A stretch of 64,000 bases of DNA from Rhodocyclaceae bacterium (GCA_020248265.1 JADCHX010000015.1:32953-96952); one strand, 5' to 3'; shown: positions 48,991-58,190, numbered from the stretch's first letter. The notes: generated by a model not told the origin, from the sequence alone. Program-made: numbers and translations.

Positions 48991-49917
48991 ATGGCTGAAG
49001 AATCGCAGCGCCCGATCGTCGTCAAGCGCATCAAGAAGGGTGGCCACGGCAAGCATGGTGGCGCCTGGAAGATCGCATACGCCGACTTCGTGACCGCGAT
49101 GATGGCTTTCTTCCTCCTGATGTGGCTGCTAGGTTCGGTCAGCAAGGGGGACCTAAAGGGCATCTCCGACTACTTCAATACGCCGCTGAAGACCGCGCTG
49201 ATGGGCGGTTCGTCGACCGGTGAAGCACAGAGTGTGATCCCGGGCGGTGGCACCGACCTTACCGCCAGCGCTGGCCAGGTGCACAAGGGCGAGAGTGAGC
49301 CGCGCCCGCGCGACGAGCGTGAGCTCGAGGCCGAGCTGGAGGCCCGTGAGGCTGCCCGCCTGGCCGAACTGAAGGAAAAGATCGAGAAGGCGATCGAAGC
49401 CAATCCGCTCCTCGCCCCGTTTCGGAAGCAGCTCCTGGTCGACCTGACTCCTGAGGGCCTGCGCATCCAGATCGTGGACGAACAGAACCGGCCGATGTTC
49501 CCGACCGGCAGCAGCAACCTCGCCAGCTACACCCGTGATCTGCTGCGCGAGATCGGCATCATCCTGAATGACGTACCGAACAGGGTCAGTCTTTCGGGCC
49601 ATACCGATGCAGCGAGCTTCGGCAGCGGCGACCGCGGATTCAGCAATTGGGAACTGTCGGCCGAGCGGGCAAACTCGGCGCGCCGCGAGATGATCGCCGG
49701 CGGCATGGCGGATGCCAAGGTGCTGCGCGTGGTCGGACTGGCCTCGGCGGTCGGTTTTCCCGGCGCGGCTCCGCTCGATGCGGTGAATCGCAGGATCAGC
49801 ATCATCGTCCTCAACCGCAAGACGGAGAAGGCCATCACGGCCGAGTCGGCCGCATCGCCCGCGGCACCGCCTCCCGCCAGCAGCGGCGCGGCGCCGGCCG
49901 TTTCACCGGGACGATGA
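48991..49917 (+). CDS. motB: Flagellar motor stator protein MotB
   Basis: This 308-aa protein has one transmembrane segment (about 28-50) with the proton-carrying Asp32 in YADFVTAMMAFFLLMWLL. A plug/linker region follows, then a C-terminal OmpA-like peptidoglycan-binding domain (about 140-275; NRVSLSGHTDA and ANSARREMIAGG). Residues beyond 285 are Ala/Pro-rich. The stop overlaps the start of the next gene (ATGA), so a methyltransferase is translated with it. Confidence 0.97.
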   Translation: MAEESQRPIVVKRIKKGGHGKHGGAWKIAYADFVTAMMAFFLLMWLLGSVSKGDLKGISDYFNTPLKTALMGGSSTGEAQSVIPGGGTDLTASAGQVHKGESEPRPRDERELEAELEAREAARLAELKEKIEKAIEANPLLAPFRKQLLVDLTPEGLRIQIVDEQNRPMFPTGSSNLASYTRDLLREIGIILNDVPNRVSLSGHTDAASFGSGDRGFSNWELSAERANSARREMIAGGMADAKVLRVVGLASAVGFPGAAPLDAVNRRISIIVLNRKTEKAITAESAASPAAPPPASSGAAPAVSPGR

Positions 49918-50741
49918 AGCTGCCCCCCGCACTTGCCGGGTTGCTGGTGCAGGCCGTCGCCACGGTTGGCACCGTGGCGCTGTACGGGCTTGCCGGAGTC
50001 GCCGCGCTGGAAGCGCCCTGGATCTGCTGGGCCTTCGTGCAGGCTGCACTCGCCGTTCTGCTCGCGACGGCGGCCGGGCAGGCGCCCTGGTGGATCGCGA
50101 TACACGGCCTTTTCGTGCCGGCGGCTCTGCTGCTCGACCGCTTCTCACCACCGTCCTGGCTGTACCTGGCGGGTGCCGCGCTTCTTGCGCTGACCAACGG
50201 CAACGCGATACGGGAACGGGTGCCGTTGTTCCTGACCAGCAGGGCTGCGCGTGAACAGCTGCTCGCACTGCTGCCCGAGGATCGTCCGATCCGCTTCATC
50301 GACGTCGGCTGCGGGTTCGGCGGCGTGGTCTCCAGCGTCGGCCGGGAGCGCCCGACGCTGGAATGCCTCGGGCTGGAGACCGCCTGGCTGCCTTACCTGG
50401 TCAGTCGGCTCCGGTGCGGGCTGTCTCCCAACCAGGCGGCCGTGGCGCGGCGCGATCTCTGGACCCACGACCTGTCCGGTGCCGATGTCGTATACGCTTA
50501 CCTGTCACCGGTGCCGATGGAGCGGCTTTGGCGCAAGGTACTCGCGGAGATGCGCCCAGGTACCCTGTTCATCAGCAACAGCTTCGCAGTGCCGGGTGTT
50601 GAACCGCTCGTCAGTCATGGCGTGGAGGATGCTACCCGCTCCGTCCTGCATGTCTACCGGTTGGCCGGTGCGGGCGGCCTGCCCGCCGCGGACGAGGCGA
50701 CCGCAGCGCCGATCGCCGTGGCGAGTGCCGCCTGCTCCTGA
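49914..50741 (+). CDS. Membrane-anchored class I SAM-dependent methyltransferase
   Basis: This 275-aa protein has about three to four hydrophobic segments in residues 5-95. A methyltransferase domain follows, with FIDVGCGFGGVVSSVG (motif I), an acidic strand-2 end (GLETAWLPYLVSRLR), DVVYAYLSPVPMERLW and MRPGTLFISNSF. The Y-x-L-S-P-x-P-M motif resembles that of small membrane lysine methyltransferases of the FAM173 type, so a protein substrate is possible. It is coupled to motB by an ATGA overlap. Its last 88 bp overlap the end of senB on the other strand. Substrate unknown. Confidence 0.75.
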   Translation: MKLPPALAGLLVQAVATVGTVALYGLAGVAALEAPWICWAFVQAALAVLLATAAGQAPWWIAIHGLFVPAALLLDRFSPPSWLYLAGAALLALTNGNAIRERVPLFLTSRAAREQLLALLPEDRPIRFIDVGCGFGGVVSSVGRERPTLECLGLETAWLPYLVSRLRCGLSPNQAAVARRDLWTHDLSGADVVYAYLSPVPMERLWRKVLAEMRPGTLFISNSFAVPGVEPLVSHGVEDATRSVLHVYRLAGAGGLPAADEATAAPIAVASAACS

Positions 50742-51682
50742 GCCGGGTCCGCGATCCAGGCCCGTGCCCGGATCGCCGCACGCAGCCGTTCGACGAACGC
50801 CGGTTCAGCCGCGACGCGCGCGAGCAGCGCGGCGAGCGCCGGGGCGTCTCCGACGGGGAAGGTCGCCGGCCAGTCGCTGCCCAGCAGGCCGAGGTTGCCG
50901 GGAATGTGCGAGGCAATCACCGGTGTGCCGGCGGCGATGGCTTCGGACACGACATTGGCCCCACCCTCCATCCGCGAACTGATGACCATTGCTCCGGCGC
51001 GCGCAATCAGCGCGCGCGCGCGTCCTGGCGTGACCTCTCCGAGCCAGCGGTAGCGCCTGTCGGCTGCCATCGCCAGGCGCGCCTCGCGTTCCAGCGAAGG
51101 GTCGAGCGCGCGGCCGACCTGGGTGACGCGCAACGGGAGGCCGCGGCCCGGGATCGCCGGCAGCAGTGACAGCGCGCGCGCGGCGAGCAGCGGGTCTTTC
51201 TCGTCGCGCAGGTGGCCGACGACGCACACCTCGAAACTGCGCTGCAGTGGCGGCGCCCGGCGCCCGGCGGGGGCGGACTGATGTACGACGAACGTACGCG
51301 CATGCAGTGCCGGCGGCAGTTCGTCGATCGCGCAGGGCTGCAGGACTACCAGGCTGTCGGCGACGCGCAGCGACTGCTGTGCGTCTGGGTCGTCGATGAT
51401 GTCCCGGTAGAGGTCGGTCCCGGTCAGGGCCAGCACCAGCGGGCGGCCTGGATAAGCCTCGCGGAAGCGCATGATCGACGGATGGCTGCGCCGTGCATGC
51501 AGCGCCAGCATCAGGTCGGCAGGGGCGCCTGCCTCCACCGGGTCGTCGGTCGCCGGATGCCACTCGGTGCAGACGCGCACCCGGTGGCCGAGCCGGCGCA
51601 GCAGGCGTGCCCAGCGCACGGCGGTATTTCGGTTGCCGGCGCGCGAGGCCGGCGGGGCGGGGGTGACCAGAACGACCTGCAT
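50654..51682 (-). CDS. senB: Selenosugar synthase SenB (TIGR04348-family glycosyltransferase)
   Basis: This 342-aa GT-B glycosyltransferase has VVLVTPAPPASRAGNRNTAV at the start, then RWARLLRRLGHRV, MLALHARRSHPSIMRFR and VLALTGTDLYRDI. The E-x7-E donor motif lies at Glu239-Glu247 (EGGANVVSE). This pattern is that of the TIGR04348 family, shown in published work to be SenB, which joins selenophosphate and a UDP-sugar to a selenosugar for selenoneine. It is encoded back-to-back with the senA homologue, which strongly supports the call. No selD/senC is in the window. The 3' end overlaps the membrane methyltransferase gene by 88 bp. Confidence 0.85.
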   Translation of the reverse strand: MQVVLVTPAPPASRAGNRNTAVRWARLLRRLGHRVRVCTEWHPATDDPVEAGAPADLMLALHARRSHPSIMRFREAYPGRPLVLALTGTDLYRDIIDDPDAQQSLRVADSLVVLQPCAIDELPPALHARTFVVHQSAPAGRRAPPLQRSFEVCVVGHLRDEKDPLLAARALSLLPAIPGRGLPLRVTQVGRALDPSLEREARLAMAADRRYRWLGEVTPGRARALIARAGAMVISSRMEGGANVVSEAIAAGTPVIASHIPGNLGLLGSDWPATFPVGDAPALAALLARVAAEPAFVERLRAAIRARAWIADPAQEQAALATAIGAAVASSAAGRPPAPANR

Positions 51683-51705
51683 GGACGGACTCTTCAGCCA
51701 AGCGC

Positions 51706-51723
51706 GTAAACTCGCGAGTCTAC
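51706..51723. promoter_or_regulatory. Near-perfect palindrome with opposed -10-like boxes between senB and senA
   Basis: GTAAACTCG followed by CGAGTCTAC is an 18-bp inverted repeat with one mismatch and a perfect ACTCGCGAGT core (51710-51719). It contains TAAACT on the plus strand (51707-51712) and TAGACT on the minus strand (51722-51717), both like -10 hexamers. It lies in the middle of the 89-bp divergent gap. No convincing -35 boxes were found. Confidence 0.4.
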
Positions 51724-51771
51724 GGGCTTTGGGCCGCCCGGGTACCTACGGACGCAGGGGGGGCGCAGCAG

Positions 51772-53241
51772 ATGCACAGCCAGCAGGGCGCGCAGGCATC
51801 TCGAGCCGCAGGAGGGGCTGCGGTTCCGGCTGCATCGACGCCGGCGATGTCGGGCGCGACGACGGATATCGCCGGCTGCCGGCACGAACTGCAGATTGCC
51901 CGCGCACGCATGCTGGCCTTGTTCGACGCGTTGCCGGCCGACGGGCTGCTCGGACCAAAGCTCTCGATCGTCAACCCGCCGCTGTGGGAACTCGGGCATC
52001 TCGGCTGGTTTCAGGAGCGCTGGCTGCTGCGGCCCCGGTCGGACGGCACGCTCGCGCCGTCGCTTCTGAAGGATGCAGACGCGCTGTACGACTCCGCTGC
52101 CGTAGCGCACGGCCGTCGCTGGGAACTGCCGCTACCCGGACCCGAGGCAACGCGCCGCTACCTGTCGCAGGTGTTCGAGCGTGTGATGGAGAGGCTCGAA
52201 GGCACCGGTGGCCCGGTGTCTGCTTCCGGCATCGGCGATCCGGGTGACCGCGGTCTTGCGTTCCATGCCACCGTGTGTGCGCAGCACGAGCAGATGCATG
52301 CTGAGGCCTTCGGCTACAGCCGGCAGACGCTCGGGTATCCGGCGCTTCCGGCGGCTGGCCGAGGTCTGGTCGGCGGGGCGTCGGAGGCGGCGCATCCGCC
52401 AGGCACGCGCTCGGGCGGCCGCAGCCGTGGTGCCGAAGACGCATTCTTCGCCGGTGGCCCTTCCCGGCTCGGCGCAGAACCGGGCGCCAGCTTCGTGTAT
52501 GACAACGAAAAGTGGGCGCATCGGGTCGCGGTGGCGCCGTTCGCGATGGCGCGGTGCGCGACTTCCGCCACCGAGTTCGCTGCCTTCGTCGACGACGGGG
52601 GCTACCGGCACCGGCACTGGTGGAGCGATGCGGGCTGGGCCTGGCGCACGGCTGCCGCTGCGCAGGCACCCGTGTACTGGCGCCCGATGCAGGAACGGCA
52701 GGGGTGGGAGATCCGGTGCCACGACGCCTGGCGGCCGCTCGAATCCGGAGAGCCGATGCTGCATGTCAATGCGCATGAAGCCGAGGCCTGGTGCCGGTGG
52801 GCCGGCCGCCGCCTGCCGACCGAAGCCGAATGGGAGTATGCGGCCTCGGTGGCCGGCGCAGGGGGCGGGACGCGGCGGCGGCATCCGTGGGGTTCGGCGG
52901 TGCCCGAACCGGGCAGGGCCAATCTCTGGTTCCCCGATATCGATCCCAGACCGGTGGCAGTCGACGCATTCCCGGCCGGCGACAGTCCGGATGGCTGTCG
53001 CCAGTTGACCGGTAATGTCTGGGAATGGACGGCGAGTGCCTTCGACGCGTATCCCGGCTTCACGCCTGACCCGTACCGTGAGTACTCCCAGCCGTGGTTC
53101 GGCAGCCACCGGGCGCTGCGCGGCGGCAGCTTTGCGACGGCAGCCTCGCTGATCCGCAATACCTGGCGGAACTTCTACACCCCGGAACGGCAAGATGTGT
53201 ACGCCGGTTTCCGCACCTGCGCCCTGGATACGACGAAATGA
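51772..53241 (+). CDS. senA: Selenoneine synthase SenA (EgtB-like nonheme iron enzyme)
   Basis: This 489-aa protein has an N-terminal DinB-like helical domain and a C-terminal formylglycine-generating-enzyme/C-type-lectin domain (RRLPTEAEWEYAA, LTGNVWEWTAS, LRGGSFAT). Iron ligands are visible as His76 (LGHLGWFQE), His172, His176 and Glu178 (HEQMHAE). SenA forms the C-Se bond between hercynine and a selenosugar. The close relative EgtB uses gamma-glutamylcysteine. The adjacent senB favours SenA, but hercynine-making egtD is not in the window. The first 25 residues are Ala-rich; ATG 51847 is an alternative start. Its stop overlaps the next start. Confidence 0.82.
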   Translation: MHSQQGAQASRAAGGAAVPAASTPAMSGATTDIAGCRHELQIARARMLALFDALPADGLLGPKLSIVNPPLWELGHLGWFQERWLLRPRSDGTLAPSLLKDADALYDSAAVAHGRRWELPLPGPEATRRYLSQVFERVMERLEGTGGPVSASGIGDPGDRGLAFHATVCAQHEQMHAEAFGYSRQTLGYPALPAAGRGLVGGASEAAHPPGTRSGGRSRGAEDAFFAGGPSRLGAEPGASFVYDNEKWAHRVAVAPFAMARCATSATEFAAFVDDGGYRHRHWWSDAGWAWRTAAAAQAPVYWRPMQERQGWEIRCHDAWRPLESGEPMLHVNAHEAEAWCRWAGRRLPTEAEWEYAASVAGAGGGTRRRHPWGSAVPEPGRANLWFPDIDPRPVAVDAFPAGDSPDGCRQLTGNVWEWTASAFDAYPGFTPDPYREYSQPWFGSHRALRGGSFATAASLIRNTWRNFYTPERQDVYAGFRTCALDTTK

Positions 53242-54188
53242 AGCACCAGACGCTCTGGTACGTGCGCCGCGATGGCAAGCTGCTTGGTCCCCACCCGCGG
53301 CAGGTGGTGGTCGACTGTCTTCTGCTGGGACGATTCTCGTGGGACGATCCGGCCAGTCAGGATGGCCGCGTCTGGCAGCCACTCAAGATGCACTCGGAGA
53401 TCCTGTCCGCGATCGAGCCGCTGTCGCGCACCCGTGCTCCGGCGCCGGCGCCGGGCGAAGCCCTTCCGGTCAGCTGGCACAGCGAACGTCTTGCGGCGGC
53501 GCGGCGCTGGGCTGACGACCGCACTGGCATCGATCGTCGTACCGGAGAGGAAGCCAGGACTGCCGTCGAGCTGGAGGCGGGCGGCGAGCGTCGGTCGTCC
53601 GACGAGCGGCGGCGGCAGCGCGAGCTGCTCCAGGTGGTGCTCTGGCGCCGGCTGCGGTGGAATCTCGCGCAGGCCTACGAGCGGTCCGCCACGCCGCTGC
53701 CGTGGGCGATCCTTGGCGTCGTCCTGGTGCTGGCTTTCGTGGGTGCCGCGTTGCTGCAGCGCGCGCCGGGTGCCATCGAGGTGTCGGTGGCCGCGCGAGC
53801 TGCGAACTGCAGTTCGCCTGCGGCACCGGGCGTCAACTGGGCCGGGTGCGAACGCGGTGCTGCCTCGCTCGCCGGCGCAAAACTGCAATCCGCAAGGCTG
53901 TCCGGGTCGCACTTTCCTGGGGCCGACCTGCGGCGCGCCGACCTCGCCTATGCCGACCTGTCGGGCGCACAGTTGTCTGGCGCGCGGCTGCGCCAGGCCC
54001 GCCTTTTCGGTGCCAACCTCTCGGGGGCCGACCTGGGGGCGGCCTCTCTCGACGGATCGGATCTTGGCTTCGCCGACCTGCGCAATGCCCGGATAGACGG
54101 TACGCGTTTCGACGAGGCACAGCTCGGCAATGCGATCTGGATCGACGGCCGCCGTTGTGCGCCGGCTTCGGTGGGTCGCTGCGACTGA
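53238..54188 (+). CDS. GYF-domain / single-TM / pentapeptide-repeat protein coupled to senA
   Basis: This 316-aa protein has three parts. Residues 1-50 resemble a bacterial GYF_2 domain (LWYVRRDGKLLGPHPRQVVV). A charged cytoplasmic stretch is followed by one membrane segment at about 155-174. A pentapeptide-repeat beta-helix runs from about 208 to 300, with A(D/N/R)L-type repeats such as GADLRRADLAYADLSGAQLS. Cys191, Cys204, Cys307 and Cys315 flank the repeats and could form disulfides if that part is outside the membrane. Translation is coupled to senA (ATGA). Function unknown; a part in selenoneine handling is suggested only by position. Confidence 0.75.
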   Translation: MKHQTLWYVRRDGKLLGPHPRQVVVDCLLLGRFSWDDPASQDGRVWQPLKMHSEILSAIEPLSRTRAPAPAPGEALPVSWHSERLAAARRWADDRTGIDRRTGEEARTAVELEAGGERRSSDERRRQRELLQVVLWRRLRWNLAQAYERSATPLPWAILGVVLVLAFVGAALLQRAPGAIEVSVAARAANCSSPAAPGVNWAGCERGAASLAGAKLQSARLSGSHFPGADLRRADLAYADLSGAQLSGARLRQARLFGANLSGADLGAASLDGSDLGFADLRNARIDGTRFDEAQLGNAIWIDGRRCAPASVGRCD

Positions 54189-54232
54189 CGTTCACGGTTC
54201 GACCCTGGCGTTGGACCGACCCCGTGGGTTGC

Positions 54233-54859
54233 CTATTGCGGGCGTGGCGCCGAACTTCCGGTGTCGAGCAGCGCCGAGACGCGAAGGCACACCTTCCGCA
54301 AGCCGCGCCACAACCGCGGCAACAGCCACAGCATGATCCCAACGAAAACGAGGAGCAGTGCCAGGAACGCGGCCGGGTGGAACAGGGCCGCCCACAGCCC
54401 GCCGATCACCAGCGCGTCCTCGATGGTCGAGGCCGCAACGTTGCTGAACGGTTCGGGCGAGGTATTGATCAGGGCACGGCTCGCGGCCTTCGTGAAGTGA
54501 GCCCCTGACGCGAGCGCGCCTCCGGACAACATCGCTGCCAGCGTGACCGCGGAATCCGGCTGGCCGAGGCTGGCCGCCGCCAGCAGGGCCCCGGCCGGAA
54601 TACGGATGAAGGTATGAACCGCGTCCCACAGCGAATCGAGGCCGGGTACCTTGTCCGCGGCGAACTCGAGCATGCACAGCAGCCCGCTCACCGCGATCAT
54701 CAGCGGATGGCCCAGCCACTGCAGGCCGCCAGGCAGGTCGACGTATCCGAAGCGGCCGAGTGCGCCCGCGAAGAACAGCACCGCGTACAGGCGGATTCCG
54801 CTTGCCCAGGCGAGACCCGAGGCAAGTGCGAGGGTTTCGATCAACTCGGGAGATACCAT
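54233..54859 (-). CDS. DUF4126-family integral membrane protein
   Basis: This protein of about 208 aa has five or so hydrophobic segments. It starts ETLALASGLAWASGIRLYAV and contains GHPLMIAVSGLLCMLEFAADKVPG, LDSLWDAVHTFIRIPAGALL and the GAHFTKAASRALINTSPEP segment, typical of DUF4126. Function of the family is not known. An in-frame GTG at 54868 is an alternative start. It lies downstream of ppsR on the same strand with a 12-bp gap, so it may be cotranscribed with ppsR. Confidence 0.8.
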   Translation of the reverse strand: MVSPELIETLALASGLAWASGIRLYAVLFFAGALGRFGYVDLPGGLQWLGHPLMIAVSGLLCMLEFAADKVPGLDSLWDAVHTFIRIPAGALLAAASLGQPDSAVTLAAMLSGGALASGAHFTKAASRALINTSPEPFSNVAASTIEDALVIGGLWAALFHPAAFLALLLVFVGIMLWLLPRLWRGLRKVCLRVSALLDTGSSAPRPQ

Positions 54860-54871
54860 GGAGGACACCGG

Positions 54872-55702
54872 TCAGAACACATGCCTGCTCAGGTTAGCAT
54901 CATGCAGGATGGTGGAGGCGAGTTCCTCGATCGACTTGGTCGTCGCATCGAGGAACCGGATGCCGGCCTGGCGCATCAGGATCTCCGCTTCGCGGATCTC
55001 GTAGGCGCAGTTGTCGAGCGACGCGTAATGGCTGTCCGGCTTGCGCTCGGTGCGGATGCGGTGCAGGCGCTGGGGCGTTATCGTCAGGCCGTACAGGCGA
55101 TTGCGGAAGCCGTGCAGGCTCTCCGGCAGGCCGCCTCCACGGGCGAAATCCTCGGGGATCAACGGATAGTTCGCGGCGCGCACACCGTACTGGAGCGCAA
55201 GGTAGAGGCAGGTCGGCGTTTTCCCGGAGCGCGACACGCCGACAAGGATGATGTCCGCATCCTTGAAGTCGCGCGTCGAACTGCCGTCGTCGTGCATCAG
55301 GGAATAGTTCACCGCCTCGATCCGACGGGTATAGCTGACCACGTCCTCGACGCTGTGCGTGCCGCCGACGCGGTGGCTCGACTTGGTGCCCAGTTCAGCT
55401 TCGAGCGGCGCGATGAATGTCTCGAAACAGTTGATCACCATCGCGTCGGTGGACGCACGCAGGGCGCCTGCCAGTTCGTCGCGCACGAGCGTGCTGAACA
55501 CGATCGGCCGCGCGCCGTCACGCTCGCCGGCCTCGTTGATCTGCCGGGCGAGGTGACGCGTCTTCTCGATGCTGTCGATGAACGGTACCGTCACTTCGGA
55601 GAAGGCGACCTTGTCGAACTGGGTGAGCAGGCTGTGGCCCAGGGCCTCGACCGTGATGCCGGTGCGGTCGGACACGAAAAACGCGGTTCGGCGTGAGATC
55701 AT
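54872..55702 (-). CDS. ppsR: PEP synthase regulatory protein (kinase/pyrophosphorylase, DUF299)
   Basis: This 276-aa protein has FFVSDRTGITVEALGHSLL at the start and the P-loop GVSRSGKT at 155-162, followed by PTCLYLALQYG. It phosphorylates PEP synthase on Thr with ADP to inactivate it, and removes the phosphate with Pi to reactivate it. The start at 55702 (MISRRTAFF) gives the family N terminus. It is divergent from ppsA across 97 bp, which matches its target. Confidence 0.96.
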   Translation of the reverse strand: MISRRTAFFVSDRTGITVEALGHSLLTQFDKVAFSEVTVPFIDSIEKTRHLARQINEAGERDGARPIVFSTLVRDELAGALRASTDAMVINCFETFIAPLEAELGTKSSHRVGGTHSVEDVVSYTRRIEAVNYSLMHDDGSSTRDFKDADIILVGVSRSGKTPTCLYLALQYGVRAANYPLIPEDFARGGGLPESLHGFRNRLYGLTITPQRLHRIRTERKPDSHYASLDNCAYEIREAEILMRQAGIRFLDATTKSIEELASTILHDANLSRHVF

Positions 55703-55799
55703 CGATGTGGCGTCCGTAAGTGATCGGCTACCATACGACTTCGGTGCTCCCGGCACAATCGTCGCCGGGCGGCAGTTCATCCGGTAACAGGGAGTGGCC

Positions 55800-58190
55800 A
55801 TGGACAAGTACGTTGTCGACTTTGCGCATCTGCGCATGTCCGACGTGGGGCAGGTCGGGGGCAAGAACGCGTCGCTCGGCGAGATGATCAGCGGCCTCTC
55901 CCACCTCGGTGTGCGCGTGCCCGAGGGGTTTGCCACGACCGCAGACGCGTATCGCGAATTTCTCGCTCACGGGGGGCTGGCCGCCCGCATCGTCGAACGG
56001 ATGAAGGGCCTCGACGTAGACGACACCAACGCGCTCGCCGCGGCGGGTGCCGACATCCGCGGCTGGATCACCGCGGCACCCCTGCCGCCGGCCCTGCGTG
56101 CCGCGGTCGTCGAGTCGTACGAGAAGATGATCGCGGCAGCAGGGCCGAATGCGTCGGTCGCGGTGCGCTCGTCCGCAACCGCCGAGGATCTGCCGGACGC
56201 GTCGTTCGCCGGCCAGCAGGAGACGTTCCTGAACATCCACGGCGCCGACAGCGTGATCGATGCGATGCGCCACGTTTTCGCTTCGCTCTACAACGATCGG
56301 GCGATTGCCTACCGGGTTCACAAGGGGTTCGAGCATGCCGAGGTCGCGCTGTCGGCGGGCATCCAGCGCATGGTGCGCTCCGACACCGGCGCGGCGGGCG
56401 TGATGTTCACGCTCGACACCGAGTCCGGTTTCGACAAGGTCGTGTTCATCACCTCGTCGTACGGGCTGGGCGAGGCCGTGGTGCAGGGCGCGGTGAACCC
56501 GGACGAGTTCTATGTCTACAAGCCGTCGCTTGCGGCGGGGAAGGTGTCGATCATCCGGCGGTCGCTGGGCGGCAAGGCGATCAAGATGGTGTTCACCGAT
56601 TCGCGCGAAGCCGGCAAGTCCGTGAAGACCGTCGACGTGCGCGAGGGCGAACGCCGGCGCTTCTCGATCACCGACGCGGAAGTCGAACAACTGGCGCGCG
56701 ACGCGATGAAGATCGAGGCGCACTATGGCCGTCCGATGGATATCGAGTGGGCGCGCGACGGCGAGGACGGCAAGCTGTACATCCTGCAGGCCCGCCCGGA
56801 GACGGTGAAGGCCAACGCCGAGGTTGATACGCTGCGCCGCTACCGCCTGAAACAGAAGTCCGAGCTGCTCACCTCGGGCCGTGCGATCGGCCAGAAGGTC
56901 GGTAGCGGCCCGGTGCGCCTGATCGCCTCGGCGAAGGAGATGGACAAGGTCCAGCCGGGCGACGTGCTGGTGACCGACATGACCGATCCCGACTGGGAGC
57001 CGGTGATGAAGCGCGCGTCGGCGATCGTCACCAACCGCGGCGGGCGTACCTGCCACGCCGCGATCATCGCGCGCGAACTGGGCATCCCGGCGGTGGTGGG
57101 CTGCGGCGATGCGACCACGGTGCTTCACAACGGCGAGCTGGTGACCGTCTCGTGCACCGAGGGTGATACCGGCAATGTTTACCGGGGCATCCTCGAGACC
57201 GCGATCAGCGACGTACCGCTCGACCGCATGCCGGAGCCGCCGGTCAAGATCAGCATGAACGTCGGCAACCCGGAGCTTGCCTTCGAGTTCCAGCGGCTGC
57301 CGAACGCCGGCGTCGGCCTCGCACGCCTCGAGTTCATCGTCGCGCGCATGATCGGCATCCATCCGAAGGCCTGCCTCGACTACCCGAACCTGCCGGCCGA
57401 CCTCAAGCGCGCGGTCGAAGAGCGCTCCGCCGGCTATGCCAGCCCGCGCGAGTTCTATGTCGAGAAGATGGCCGAAGGCGTCGGCACGCTCGGCGCCGCG
57501 TTCTTCCCGAAGCCGGTCATCGTCCGCCTGTCCGATTTCAAGTCCAACGAATACTCCGGGCTGATCGGCGGGCCGAACTACGAGCCGCATGAAGAAAACC
57601 CGATGCTCGGCTTCCGCGGCGCCTCGCGCTATGTCGCACCCGGCTTCCGCGACTGCTTCGAACTCGAATGCCGTGCGATGCGCAAGGTGCGCAACGAGAT
57701 GGGCCTGACCAACGTCGAGATCATGATCCCGTTCATCCGCACGCTCGATGAGTGCCGGAAGGTCATTGCACTGCTTGCCGAGAACGGCCTCGAGCGGGGC
57801 AAAGATGGCCTGCGGCTGATCATGATGTGCGAGATACCGTCCAACGCGCTGCTCGCCGACGAGTTCCTGGAGTACTTCGACGGCTTCTCGATCGGTTCGA
57901 ATGACATGACGCAACTGACGTTGGCGATCGACCGCGATTCCGGGGGCGCCATCTCTGAATCGTTCGACGAGCGCGACCCGGCGGTGAAGAAGATGCTGTC
58001 GATGGCGATCAAGGCGTGCCGCAGGCAGGACAAGTACGTCGGCATCTGCGGGCAGGGTCCGTCCGACCATCCCGACCTCGCGCGCTGGCTGATGGAAGAG
58101 GGAATCGGCAGCCTGTCGCTGAATCCGGATACGGTGGTGGATACCTGGCTGTATCTGGCGCAGGAGGCAACCAGGGCCGCGAAGCCCTGA
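55800..58190 (+). CDS. ppsA: Phosphoenolpyruvate synthase
   Basis: This 796-aa enzyme converts pyruvate plus ATP to PEP, AMP and Pi for gluconeogenesis. An N-terminal ATP-grasp domain ([31 protein letters not shown]) is followed by the swivelling domain with phosphoryl-carrying His419 in [15 protein letters not shown]. The C-terminal PEP-binding barrel has Cys750 in [14 protein letters not shown] 55800 with CAGGGAG upstream is preferred over the GTG at 55794. It is paired with ppsR. Confidence 0.97.
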   Translation: MDKYVVDFAHLRMSDVGQVGGKNASLGEMISGLSHLGVRVPEGFATTADAYREFLAHGGLAARIVERMKGLDVDDTNALAAAGADIRGWITAAPLPPALRAAVVESYEKMIAAAGPNASVAVRSSATAEDLPDASFAGQQETFLNIHGADSVIDAMRHVFASLYNDRAIAYRVHKGFEHAEVALSAGIQRMVRSDTGAAGVMFTLDTESGFDKVVFITSSYGLGEAVVQGAVNPDEFYVYKPSLAAGKVSIIRRSLGGKAIKMVFTDSREAGKSVKTVDVREGERRRFSITDAEVEQLARDAMKIEAHYGRPMDIEWARDGEDGKLYILQARPETVKANAEVDTLRRYRLKQKSELLTSGRAIGQKVGSGPVRLIASAKEMDKVQPGDVLVTDMTDPDWEPVMKRASAIVTNRGGRTCHAAIIARELGIPAVVGCGDATTVLHNGELVTVSCTEGDTGNVYRGILETAISDVPLDRMPEPPVKISMNVGNPELAFEFQRLPNAGVGLARLEFIVARMIGIHPKACLDYPNLPADLKRAVEERSAGYASPREFYVEKMAEGVGTLGAAFFPKPVIVRLSDFKSNEYSGLIGGPNYEPHEENPMLGFRGASRYVAPGFRDCFELECRAMRKVRNEMGLTNVEIMIPFIRTLDECRKVIALLAENGLERGKDGLRLIMMCEIPSNALLADEFLEYFDGFSIGSNDMTQLTLAIDRDSGGAISESFDERDPAVKKMLSMAIKACRRQDKYVGICGQGPSDHPDLARWLMEEGIGSLSLNPDTVVDTWLYLAQEATRAAKP

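Noticed and set aside
51772..53241. Calling this gene egtB (ergothioneine)
   Set aside because: No egtD or gamma-glutamylcysteine-related gene is adjacent, whereas a TIGR04348/SenB-type glycosyltransferase gene is divergent from it, which is diagnostic of senA.
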